DNA of 64,000 nucleotides, taken from assembly GCA_965206145.1 (NCBI GenBank), contig CBDBIK010000002.1, forward strand, positions 248,001 to 312,000, in the 5' to 3' direction. A program made the translations under genes and the position numbers. Below are positions 55,371-62,921 of the stretch, in pieces. The stretch is from CBDBIK01 sp965206145. GTDB taxonomy: Bacteria; Pseudomonadota; Alphaproteobacteria; TMED109. The notes beneath the pieces are model-generated. The model was given only the letters and a program-made list of their open reading frames with translations, had not been told where the DNA came from and did not search any database. Positions within the stretch are counted from its first letter, which is position 1, and every line of letters starts with the position of its first letter.

Positions 55371-56975
55371 TCAAATTACTTGCCAAGAGGGGATAATCGC
55401 CGACGCAAATAGCTCAGTCTCTTTCGGGTCAATAACTTCCGGAAATTCCTTCGGATCGCCCACGACAATCTTTGAGACGTCCAAAGCCTTCTTTAAGTCA
55501 TCACATTTGATCCATTCACTTTCCCACAATTTGACAGTATCGTTAGCGGTATTGCCGTTAACCACTTGGCATATCTTTTCTTTGCTATTCAAATTAAGCT
55601 CTGGAATCTTGGGCATAGTGACGCGCTGTAACCAAATTTCCAAATATCCGTTATGGGGAAGCTTACGCACCTTACTCTTCACCTTACGCCATAGTTCCTT
55701 TTTTTCGTCCGCGTCGGCAACAAGGGAGATCATATAGCTAAGAATGCCCGCAACTATCGGAAACGCCCGAGGGGATGTCACACCTAAGTCGGTCAGAATA
55801 GCGACCCGCGCCTCTAGGTCTTTGGGAACCTCTAGGTCTTTGGGAGCATCTGACTGCTTGACTATCTCTGAATGAAAATTGCCTAGCAGCCGCTGTAGTG
55901 CTCCGCTATTAGAAAACTGACGGCCAAACGAGTGAAGTCTAAGTAACTTCCTTTGTATAGTTTCCTCATCGTTTTTACCTAATTCGTCATCGTTCTTACT
56001 TAAATTTTGTAATTCCATTTGTAAGTTTATACTTGCGCGTTTATCAGATTTAATAGAACCTTCAACTACGTTTGGTGAAATGACGGTCTTCACCACTCCA
56101 AGACTCATCCCTACTAAGCGTAGTTTGTCGCTCACTGCTTTTAAAATCTCCTCAGCTAGGGTATCGCTGTTCGCAAAAATTCTGTAATCATCTCTATACC
56201 TCAGGATTTTAAAATCAGTCTTTGATTCCCACTCTTCTAATTTCATTTCTTCCGTGAGTTTTTCGTCGACCCAACCCAACACCATTTCGGCGACAAAATC
56301 CATGAGTACTGAGCCTTGAGATATACCGTTAGTTTGCCCATGTCGACTTGACCGAATTAAAAAATCAATTTCATTCCCTACCAGCTCGTTTTTATTCCTA
56401 TTCGCTTTAGCTTCAGGCTCGCCGTGCAGAGCCCATGCAATACTGTGGGTGTAGAGCGAACCGTAGCAGTCCGTCACATCGGTGTGAATGAGGTGGCTAT
56501 ATTCGAGAGAACATACGATTGATTGCTGCTCAACATTCCACCACCAGTTGCGAACTTGAGCGGCTTGAGGAGTTTCCTCACCATTCGGCATAATCGGTAA
56601 ACTACAACACTCAACTACCCCGTTTTTAAATGATTTCAGCTTCTTCGTAATCTCCGCCCAATTGTCGGGTTCACAAATTTTATCTACTAGTGTAACATAG
56701 ATTGCCGGATGTATTAGCTCGAGCAATCGCCATGAAAATCGACCGTCCTTGTTTGCAGTGAGTTTGTAATTAACATATTTGGATTTCGCAGATTTTCTAA
56801 TCTGTGGTATAGGAAGTGGATTGTTAGTCAAAACTTTGGCAACTGCCTCGAGCATCGGCTCAAAGTTAATATATTCGGGAAAGGCGCCATTGAAATAGCT
56901 ACTGTTCTTCAGAAAATATGATTTAGCCTCATCGTGATTGACATCTATTATTGTCTTCACATCTTCTTTCTTCAT
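55371..56975 (-). CDS. Reverse transcriptase of the defence-associated (unknown-group/Abi) type
   Basis: A 534-residue protein from the ATG at 56975 (GGAGG six bases upstream). RT motifs are present. Motif A region is HTDVTDCYGSLYTHSIAWAL with Asp 166 and Asp 169, motif B is QTNGISQGSVLMDFVAEMVL near 214-233, and motif C is ILRYRDDYRIF with YRDD at 260-263 in place of YADD. Motif D (GMSLGVVKT) is near 289. An N-terminal extension of about 150 residues and a C-terminal helical region of about 230 residues lack maturase, endonuclease or retron features. The base composition is visibly AT-richer than all neighbours. It resembles the DRT/unknown-group RTs used in phage defence; the exact class cannot be fixed by eye. 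It begins 44 bases after the stop of the upstream FAD enzyme. Confidence 0.85.
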   Translation of the reverse strand: MKKEDVKTIIDVNHDEAKSYFLKNSSYFNGAFPEYINFEPMLEAVAKVLTNNPLPIPQIRKSAKSKYVNYKLTANKDGRFSWRLLELIHPAIYVTLVDKICEPDNWAEITKKLKSFKNGVVECCSLPIMPNGEETPQAAQVRNWWWNVEQQSIVCSLEYSHLIHTDVTDCYGSLYTHSIAWALHGEPEAKANRNKNELVGNEIDFLIRSSRHGQTNGISQGSVLMDFVAEMVLGWVDEKLTEEMKLEEWESKTDFKILRYRDDYRIFANSDTLAEEILKAVSDKLRLVGMSLGVVKTVISPNVVEGSIKSDKRASINLQMELQNLSKNDDELGKNDEETIQRKLLRLHSFGRQFSNSGALQRLLGNFHSEIVKQSDAPKDLEVPKDLEARVAILTDLGVTSPRAFPIVAGILSYMISLVADADEKKELWRKVKSKVRKLPHNGYLEIWLQRVTMPKIPELNLNSKEKICQVVNGNTANDTVKLWESEWIKCDDLKKALDVSKIVVGDPKEFPEVIDPKETELFASAIIPSWQVI

Positions 56976-57018
56976 GTCTTCCTCCATCTGACTGTTTCTA
57001 GGAGGCAACCGCTCCATT

Positions 57019-58452
57019 TTAAGACGTTGAAGGCTGCGTCTCGGGCAAGCGAATGATCTTGCCCGGGTTCATGATGTTATCGGGATCAAGGGCACGCTTG
57101 AGCGCCTGCATGACGAAGATTCCCTCGCCCATTTCCATTTCTAGATAGTCAATCTTTCCGTAGCCGATACCGTGCTCGCCCGTGCAGGTACCACCCATCT
57201 CAAGTGCACGGCGCACAAGCCGGTCGTGGAGAATGGAAGCTTCAAAAATTTCATCCTGATTCTCCGGATCCACCATGAAGGCGACATGGAAATTGCCGTC
57301 ACCCACGTGCCCTGCAGTCGGTCCTGGAATCAAGGAATTCTTGGAAATGTCGCGCTCGGTTTCAATGATGCATTCGGTCAGCCGCGAGATCGGCACACAA
57401 ACGTCAGTGGTAAGGGACTTCCTGCCCGGCCAACGAGCCATCAACGCGTAGAGAAGATCATGGCGGGCCCGCCACAGTCGATTTCTTTCGTCCTGGTTCG
57501 CACTCCAGGAGAACTCTCCACCGCCAAACCCGGTAGCGATCGCACCCACGGTTTCCGCCTGTTCGGCGGTCGATGCTTCAGTTCCATGAAATTCAAGAAA
57601 AAGTGCTGGAGATTCCGAATATTCTGTCTTGGCCCAGAGATTGACACACTCCATGGAGAGCGTGTCCATGAATTCCACCCGTGCCACCGGTACACCGGCG
57701 TGACTGGTGGCAATGACCGTATCCACCGCTGCCTTCACCGATGGGAAAGAACAAACCGCCGACACCATCGATTCCGGTCGGCCGAAGAGACGCAATGTAA
57801 CCTCAGTGATCACCCCCAATGTCCCTTCCGAGCCCACAAAAAGACGTGTGAGGTCATAGCCCGCCGAAGATTTTCTGCTCCGGGTGGCCGTCCGCACTAC
57901 CCGCCCGTCGGGAAGCACCACGCGAAGGCTGAGCACGACATCTCGCATGGTTCCATAACGCACAGCATTGGTGCCGCTTGCGCGTGTTGCGGCCATACCG
58001 CCGAGACTCGCATCGGCTCCCGGATCGACGGGAAAGAAAAGCCCCGTGTCGCGAAGATGCTCATTGAGCATTCGGCGGGTAACGCCTGCCTCCACGGTGC
58101 AGTCGAGATCATCGAGGTGAACCTCGATGATCTTCCGCATCCCGCTTACATCGAGGCACACACCGCCGGCAAGAGCTGCAACGTGTCCCTCGAGCGAGGT
58201 GCCAGTGCCGAAGGGGACGACAGGAACGCCATGTCGCGCACAGATCTGCACGGTTCGTGAGACCTCTTCGGTCGTCTCGGCGAAAGCCACTGCGTCGGGT
58301 TTGTACCCGGGGTGGTAGGATTCATCCCGGCCGTGTTGCTCGCAAACTGCCCCTGAGATGGAGAGCCTGTCGCCCAGCAGCTCCCTGAGTTCGTCAACAA
58401 TTCCCGATTCCGGCGAAAACCGCCGCGCCATCGATATTGTTTGCGCTGTCAT
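57019..58452 (-). CDS. FAD-linked oxidase, D-lactate/glycolate dehydrogenase type
   Basis: A 477-residue FAD_binding_4/FAD-oxidase_C enzyme. The FAD domain shows VPVVPFGTGTSLEGHVAALA, DLDCTVEAGVTRRMLNEHLR and GADASLGGMAATRASGTNAV near residue 150. The C-terminal half contains AGHVGDGNFHVAFMVDPEN and GTCTGEHGIGYGKIDYLEME, the conserved end of Dld/GlcD proteins. The closest functional types are cytochrome-linked D-lactate dehydrogenase and GlcD; the single-gene layout favours the former. The AT-rich RT gene follows directly. Confidence 0.93.
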   Translation of the reverse strand: MTAQTISMARRFSPESGIVDELRELLGDRLSISGAVCEQHGRDESYHPGYKPDAVAFAETTEEVSRTVQICARHGVPVVPFGTGTSLEGHVAALAGGVCLDVSGMRKIIEVHLDDLDCTVEAGVTRRMLNEHLRDTGLFFPVDPGADASLGGMAATRASGTNAVRYGTMRDVVLSLRVVLPDGRVVRTATRSRKSSAGYDLTRLFVGSEGTLGVITEVTLRLFGRPESMVSAVCSFPSVKAAVDTVIATSHAGVPVARVEFMDTLSMECVNLWAKTEYSESPALFLEFHGTEASTAEQAETVGAIATGFGGGEFSWSANQDERNRLWRARHDLLYALMARWPGRKSLTTDVCVPISRLTECIIETERDISKNSLIPGPTAGHVGDGNFHVAFMVDPENQDEIFEASILHDRLVRRALEMGGTCTGEHGIGYGKIDYLEMEMGEGIFVMQALKRALDPDNIMNPGKIIRLPETQPSTS

Positions 58453-59139
58453 GGTAGCCCCTTGCCCAGCACGGCTTTCCCCTTGTCTGGCACGACTCTA
58501 ACCTAATGATCCTACGAAAGCAGAAAAAATGATCGGGGCGAATCTGGCTTTAAAACCGTGACGCAGAGACAGTCACCGACCTCGAACTCAGGGTGCAAAA
58601 TTGGACTCAGCACTCGTTCCTGACTGAAGAAGCGGTTAATCGCTTGGAGTTATGTTTTTGAGCAACCTAGGCATGCCTTGATGCCCGCTCCGAAGCCATC
58701 GCGCTGGGAGCTGAAAAGCTCGCGGTGAGCTAGACCGTTAGTTGGGGAACCGCAAGCATAAGCGGCTCTCGTCACCAGTTCGGCCAAGATTAGTCGCCAC
58801 ATTGCCTCTTTCTGGCCCGTTGCCAACCACATAACAAAACCATCCGGCTGAAAAATTGAAATGATCAGAATTGCTTCATTTCATCAAAGCATGGAGGTCC
58901 GTTTCTTGTTTTTCACACCGCAAAGAAAATGTCAAAAGCGTCGAGGGCTACGCCTTGCCATCTGGAAAATGACGCTCAGCCTCACTACGACAAGCATATC
59001 CGCTCGAGCACAAGCCTGAGAAAATTAACGTCCTCGCAGTGAACCGTGAGAAAGATGCGATGGAAGGCCCTGTCGACCTGCGTATGCAACCCACATAACA
59101 TGGGACCATACTCGTCGACCTCTCTCAGGAAGCAACCCG
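58453..59139. other. 687-base gap without a recognisable gene
   Basis: The left end should hold the promoter of the FAD-linked oxidase. A 60-codon minus-strand reading at 58650-58832 (LILAELVTRAAYACG, SQRDGFGAGIKACLG) looks protein-like but matches nothing I recognise and lacks a ribosome-binding site; it may be a remnant. 58830-59130 is plain sequence with several stops in every frame. Confidence 0.4.
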
Positions 59140-59451
59140 ATGACACTTTCGCCCCTTGCGGCATCAAAAAACCCTTGGCGGCGACTCCTCGCCATGATCG
59201 GGTTCGGAGTGATCGGCTACCTAGTCTTCCTGTTGCTCCTGCTGCTGGCTGTAGTGCAGTTTGTTTTCCGGCTTCGGTCCGCCGATCCTAGACAGCGCTT
59301 TGATGATCTCGCGCTCCGGACCATGGCTTACCTCGATGAAATTCTTGCGCTCCTCCTCTACGAAACCAACAAACTTCCCTATCCTTTCCGGCCACTCCCG
59401 GGACCCCGTGCCAGAGAAAATGGTGCCCCAACCCACGAGGAAGCATCGTGA
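59140..59451 (+). CDS. DUF4389 membrane protein, copy 1
   Basis: A 103-residue protein with a single long hydrophobic helix (residues about 22-48, VIGYLVFLLLLLLAVVQFVF) preceded by NPWRRLLAMIGFG. It is followed by RQRFDDLALRTMAYLDEILA and LLLYETNKLPYPFRPLP, the DUF4389 pattern. The stop overlaps the GTG start of copy 2 by four bases. The function of the family is unknown. Confidence 0.85.
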   Translation: MTLSPLAASKNPWRRLLAMIGFGVIGYLVFLLLLLLAVVQFVFRLRSADPRQRFDDLALRTMAYLDEILALLLYETNKLPYPFRPLPGPRARENGAPTHEEAS

Positions 59452-59537
59452 GCGTCGATGCCAACACTGAGGCATCCGTCGTCGCAAGTTCGATGAATCC
59501 TTGGCGGCGACTCCTCGCCATGATCGGGTTCGGAGTG
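59173..59537 (+). repeat. 39-base identical direct repeat in the DUF4389 pair
   Basis: Bases 59173-59211 and 59499-59537 are identical (beginning CCTTGGCGGCGACTCCTCGC, ending GGTTCGGAGTG) and encode the same PWRRLLAMIGFGV segment. Flanking sequence is clearly diverged, so identity is confined to this block. The repeat period is 326 bases. Confidence 0.95.
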
Positions 59538-60131
59538 CTTTCCTACTGGCTTTTTGTCCTTTTGCTTTTGCTCGTCGTGGCGCAGTTTGGTTTCCATCTT
59601 TGGTCTTCCATTCCCAACCACCGACTGGGCAATCTTTCTCGACAAATAACGGCCTACCTCAATGAAATCTTTACGTTTCTCCTTTATCAAACTGACACGC
59701 TCCCCTTCCCCTTCGAGCCCTTACCCGCTCCCGGCGCGCGCGCGGACATAACAAACGAGGATCTCTCGTTCGGAGAATCTCCCTCATGGCAGGCATGTCT
59801 CCGTCACCTGCTAGGGCACGTCCTTGAGGCTGATGATGGCGAACTCATGAACGTGAGGAATGCGCTTCGGCGGGGTAAGGAAGAAGCGCTCGCCCGCATC
59901 GGGATCCGTCCATGGATCCGTAACGGCGAAGCTCATATCGCTTTCGCGTTGCGCAACCCTCCCTTGGCCTCGATCTTCCTCGGAACGCCGTGGCACGGCC
60001 GGGCCTGGGGTGCGACCCTTAAGAGAGCGCCGGGGGCGGCGAGCGGGCGAATCCGCCTCGAGAACGACGCCAACCCACGCCACGTCCTCCTTCTTCCTCT
60101 TCTTCTCGTTTTGGCCGATGACCATCGCTGA
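59448..60131 (+). CDS. DUF4389 membrane protein, copy 2 with a C-terminal extension
   Basis: A 227-residue protein. Residues 1-100 repeat copy 1 (MNPWRRLLAMIGFGVLSYWL, TAYLNEIFTFLLYQTDTLPF, PFEPLP). About 115 further residues follow (WQACLRHLLGHVLEADDGEL, ARIGIRPWIRNGEAHIAFAL, GTPWHGRAWGATLKRAP) that match nothing I recognise. It starts at GTG overlapping the stop of copy 1. The two genes share a 39-base identical stretch, so the duplication is recent or under gene conversion. Confidence 0.8.
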   Translation: MSVDANTEASVVASSMNPWRRLLAMIGFGVLSYWLFVLLLLLVVAQFGFHLWSSIPNHRLGNLSRQITAYLNEIFTFLLYQTDTLPFPFEPLPAPGARADITNEDLSFGESPSWQACLRHLLGHVLEADDGELMNVRNALRRGKEEALARIGIRPWIRNGEAHIAFALRNPPLASIFLGTPWHGRAWGATLKRAPGAASGRIRLENDANPRHVLLLPLLLVLADDHR

Positions 60132-60235
60132 AGAGCACCGGCGCGTTGTTGTCGCGTAACCGGGGCGTGTGCTACCCTAAGGCACTAACCTAGAAGGGTG
60201 CGCTTCGCGTAACCCATGAAGGAGGGATAACCCCC

Positions 60236-62020
60236 ATGATAAGAATCATGAGCGGTATGGGCGCAGCTCTTGGAGTTGTGGCCGCCGTTACGATGCTTTC
60301 CGTGGCTCCGGCAAACGCTGATTCATCTGCGAAGATGATCCGTGATTGCCCAGCCGAAAATTGGTGCCACTACCACCGCACGGTGGACAAGGGCTGGCGC
60401 CATTCTCCACTCACGGAGATTAACCCCAGAAACGTTGCCAATCTCAAGACCGCTTGGCTCCTGCAACCCGGTGGAGCCGAGGTCGGTGCAGGTGGATTGC
60501 AAAGCACGCCAGTTGTCATCAACGGTGCCATGTATCTCGCCACCAACCCGTCCAGCGTCTGGAAAATCAACGCTGCCAACGGCAAGACAATGTGGCGGTA
60601 CGTGCCTGACATGAACCAAGCGATCATCGCTCGTTCGTTTTTTTCTCACACGCGCGGACTCTCCGTTGGAGACGGCCGTGTTTACATGGGTCGCGCAGAT
60701 GGCCACCTGGTCGCTCTCGACGAGAAAGACGGCTCGGTTATGTGGGACGAACAGATCGTTGATTCCGCGAAGATCACTGCCGGTTTCAGCGGAGCTGCGA
60801 CTTTCGTCGACTCTGATCTCCTGGTCATCGGCCAAAACGGCGGTGAGTACCCGGTCGAAGGTCGAATCTTCGGCATCGACCCACGGGATGGAAGCACAAA
60901 GTGGACGTTCTACACGACCGGTCGCGGCGACCCCGAGGCTTTGGCCACGTGGGGTGGTGATTCCTGGAAGTGGGGCGGCGGCGGCTCTTGGCAGCCTGGT
61001 ACCGTTGACTACGAAAACAACCAGATCCTGATCGGCGTCGGTAACCCGAACCCTGACTACGACTACTGCGGTTCCGATTGCCGTAATCCAAACGCGGATG
61101 CGCATCGACCTGGCGACAACCTCTACACGTCTTCGACGGTCGCTCTCGACCTCGATACAGGCAAGTTGAACTGGTACTTCCAGGAAGCTCCGTCTGATCC
61201 ATATGACTATGACGCCTCCCCAGGCGAGTACGTCATTTTCGAGGAAGGCGGACGCCGGATGGTTCTCCACCCGGGTAAGAATGGCTTCAACCACGTCCAC
61301 GACGCTAAGTCCGGACAGCCACTTGCCGTCTACTCCGCCATGAAACACCAGAATTGGACTTCAGGCTTCAACCTCGAAAGTGGTGAGTTTGAAAACATTC
61401 TCTGGCCAGTTGCTGGCGAAAAGACACTCGTCTGCCCCGCAATCGACGGTGGCCACAGCTGGAACTCGGGTTCCTTCGATCCGAAATCGGGTCTCCATTT
61501 CCGCGTGGTGCAGGAATGGTGCATGTGGCTGACGATCGCCATGAAGGACGGATCAATGTCTGAAGGAAGCATGATCAGTGCTGGCGAGGCGACTCGTGTG
61601 ACCGAGCCTTTCGCTCAAGCATTCATGGCCGCCGAGTGGATTCAGGCTGACCCCGAGCGAGACTCAGCTCATGGACGCCTCACGGCACGTGACCCGGTCT
61701 CCGGAGATATCAAGTGGGAGCGTCGGTATGACATCATTCCGCACTCCGCCCTGGTCTCTACCGCCAGCGGGTTGGTATTCAATGCCACCTATACCGGTGA
61801 CATCGAAGCTCTGGACAGCGAAACGGGCGACCTCCTCTGGTCGTTCCCAATCGGCTCCGGGACTAACGGTGCTGTGATTTCCTACGGTGCCAACGGCAAG
61901 CAGTTTATTGCCGTCACCTCCGGACACGGCAGCCATGTCGCCAACGGCATGCAAGCCGGCGTCTACAAGGATGTCCTCAGCTACGAGAAGAGCGCGCTCG
62001 TCGTCGCTTTCTCTCTGTAA
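60236..62020 (+). CDS. PQQ-dependent alcohol dehydrogenase, lanthanide-type active site
   Basis: A periplasmic quinoprotein of 594 residues with a signal peptide (GAALGVVAAVTMLSVAPANA). An eight-bladed propeller is indicated by repeated W-type motifs (DEKDGSVMWDEQI, DPRDGSTKWTFYTTGRGDPE, SETGDLLWSFPIGSGTNGAV). The catalytic Asp and the second Asp two residues later (DPYDYD, D324 and D326) match the lanthanide-binding signature of XoxF/ExaF enzymes. Glu in GQNGGEYPVEG and Asn in IGVGNPNPDYDY are plausible metal ligands. The vicinal Cys-Cys next to PQQ is replaced by Phe-Phe (135-136, ARSFFSHTRG). GGAGGG precedes the ATG. A cytochrome c gene follows. Confidence 0.92.
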   Translation: MIRIMSGMGAALGVVAAVTMLSVAPANADSSAKMIRDCPAENWCHYHRTVDKGWRHSPLTEINPRNVANLKTAWLLQPGGAEVGAGGLQSTPVVINGAMYLATNPSSVWKINAANGKTMWRYVPDMNQAIIARSFFSHTRGLSVGDGRVYMGRADGHLVALDEKDGSVMWDEQIVDSAKITAGFSGAATFVDSDLLVIGQNGGEYPVEGRIFGIDPRDGSTKWTFYTTGRGDPEALATWGGDSWKWGGGGSWQPGTVDYENNQILIGVGNPNPDYDYCGSDCRNPNADAHRPGDNLYTSSTVALDLDTGKLNWYFQEAPSDPYDYDASPGEYVIFEEGGRRMVLHPGKNGFNHVHDAKSGQPLAVYSAMKHQNWTSGFNLESGEFENILWPVAGEKTLVCPAIDGGHSWNSGSFDPKSGLHFRVVQEWCMWLTIAMKDGSMSEGSMISAGEATRVTEPFAQAFMAAEWIQADPERDSAHGRLTARDPVSGDIKWERRYDIIPHSALVSTASGLVFNATYTGDIEALDSETGDLLWSFPIGSGTNGAVISYGANGKQFIAVTSGHGSHVANGMQAGVYKDVLSYEKSALVVAFSL

Positions 62021-62032
62021 ACAAACCTTGGT

Positions 62033-62072
62033 AGCGGGCGGCAATCTTCGGACTGTCGCCCGCTTCCTTTTT
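62033..62072 (+). terminator. Terminator or attenuator between PQQ dehydrogenase and cytochrome c genes
   Basis: AGCGGGCG pairs with CGCCCGCT across a 16-base loop that can pair further, followed by TCCTTTTT. It starts 13 bases after the dehydrogenase stop, so only part of the transcripts would continue into the cytochrome gene, giving excess dehydrogenase. Confidence 0.75.
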
Positions 62073-62120
62073 CCAATCTCACCCAGGATCGCTGAGCGGC
62101 GATCCATCACGGATTTGTTC

Positions 62121-62528
62121 ATGAGGCACGCATTCTGCACCGTTGCCACACTATTGATAACGGTGCCGCTTCTTACTCTCACGCTCCCCGCTGTTGCGGA
62201 GGATGATCCCCCCAGAATCAAGGTTGAGGATTCTGGAAATCCCCTCTCCGGGGATGTCGAGGCCATCGTCGAAGGAGAGCGCCTCTACGCCCGGTGGTGT
62301 GTGCAATGCCACGGTATCAACATCGATGGCGTCTCTCCGCGCTGGGGCAAATGGGGTGCTGACCTCAGGGTTCACTGGCGCGGCTTTGAGCAGTTCATTC
62401 ACATCGTCGCAGTTGGACGCACTGAGAAACGCATGCCTCCATTCGGCGAATTTCTCGACTTTGACCAGATCAGCCAGATCGGTGCATTCTTGGAGACGCG
62501 CGCCATCGAAGGGGCAAACTGGCGATGA
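62121..62528 (+). CDS. Periplasmic cytochrome c (electron acceptor of the PQQ dehydrogenase)
   Basis: A 135-residue monohaem cytochrome from the ATG at 62121. The signal peptide is MRHAFCTVATLLITVPLLTL, the haem motif is CVQCHG near residue 67 (GERLYARWCVQCHGINIDG), and a distal Met is likely in KRMPPFGEFLD. It is placed like XoxG/ExaB-type partners of quinoprotein dehydrogenases. Its stop overlaps the next start (ATGA). Confidence 0.88.
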   Translation: MRHAFCTVATLLITVPLLTLTLPAVAEDDPPRIKVEDSGNPLSGDVEAIVEGERLYARWCVQCHGINIDGVSPRWGKWGADLRVHWRGFEQFIHIVAVGRTEKRMPPFGEFLDFDQISQIGAFLETRAIEGANWR

Positions 62529-62899
62529 AAATCGCCCTCGCCTTCGCCCTCCTTCTCGCTGCCCTGCCAGCAGCGGCAGAGAGCGTCTTCCCGGACAAAT
62601 TTCTTTTCACTAAGCCCGTCTACGTCTGTCAGACTGCGGCCGAGTACGTGGAAGTCACAACCAACGGTGGAAACGCCGCAGATCTTCAGTGTGTCCACAT
62701 CAGTGTGGGCGCCAACGACGATATCCTCGCCCCTTGGGTTGAGATCCTCGAGGAAAAAAATGGGCTGGCTACTGTCCGGTTTATCATTGAAGACTACACG
62801 CGCCTACGCCCCAAGGGGGGACGCGGAGGGCGAGCCGTTCGTACGCTTTACATCGGCTGGACTGACCCGGCGAACCTCGAGTCCGTTACCACTTTCTAG
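62525..62899 (+). CDS. Unknown secreted protein in the PQQ dehydrogenase operon
   Basis: A 124-residue protein with a signal peptide (MKIALAFALLLAALPAAAES) and a mature part of about 105 residues. It has two cysteines (VYVCQTAAEYVEV and DLQCVHISVG) and a beta-rich pattern (WVEILEEKNGLATVRFIIED, RAVRTLYIGWTD). I recognise no family. Its tight coupling to the cytochrome gene suggests a periplasmic accessory role, such as assembly or metal or PQQ handling, but that is inference. Confidence 0.7.
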   Translation: MKIALAFALLLAALPAAAESVFPDKFLFTKPVYVCQTAAEYVEVTTNGGNAADLQCVHISVGANDDILAPWVEILEEKNGLATVRFIIEDYTRLRPKGGRGGRAVRTLYIGWTDPANLESVTTF

Positions 62900-62921
62900 G
62901 TTTTGACCTCTCGGTGACCGC

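Noticed and set aside
55371..56975. RT gene as a group II intron, retron or diversity-generating element
   Set aside because: No maturase or endonuclease domain, no YADD box with retron signatures, no intron boundaries and no template/variable repeat pair were seen nearby.
58650..58832. 60-codon minus-strand frame as a gene
   Set aside because: No ribosome-binding site, no recognised family and no partner; listed only as part of the gap.
60323..61348. 341-codon minus-strand frame opposite the PQQ dehydrogenase
   Set aside because: Shadow of a strongly biased gene; no similarity.
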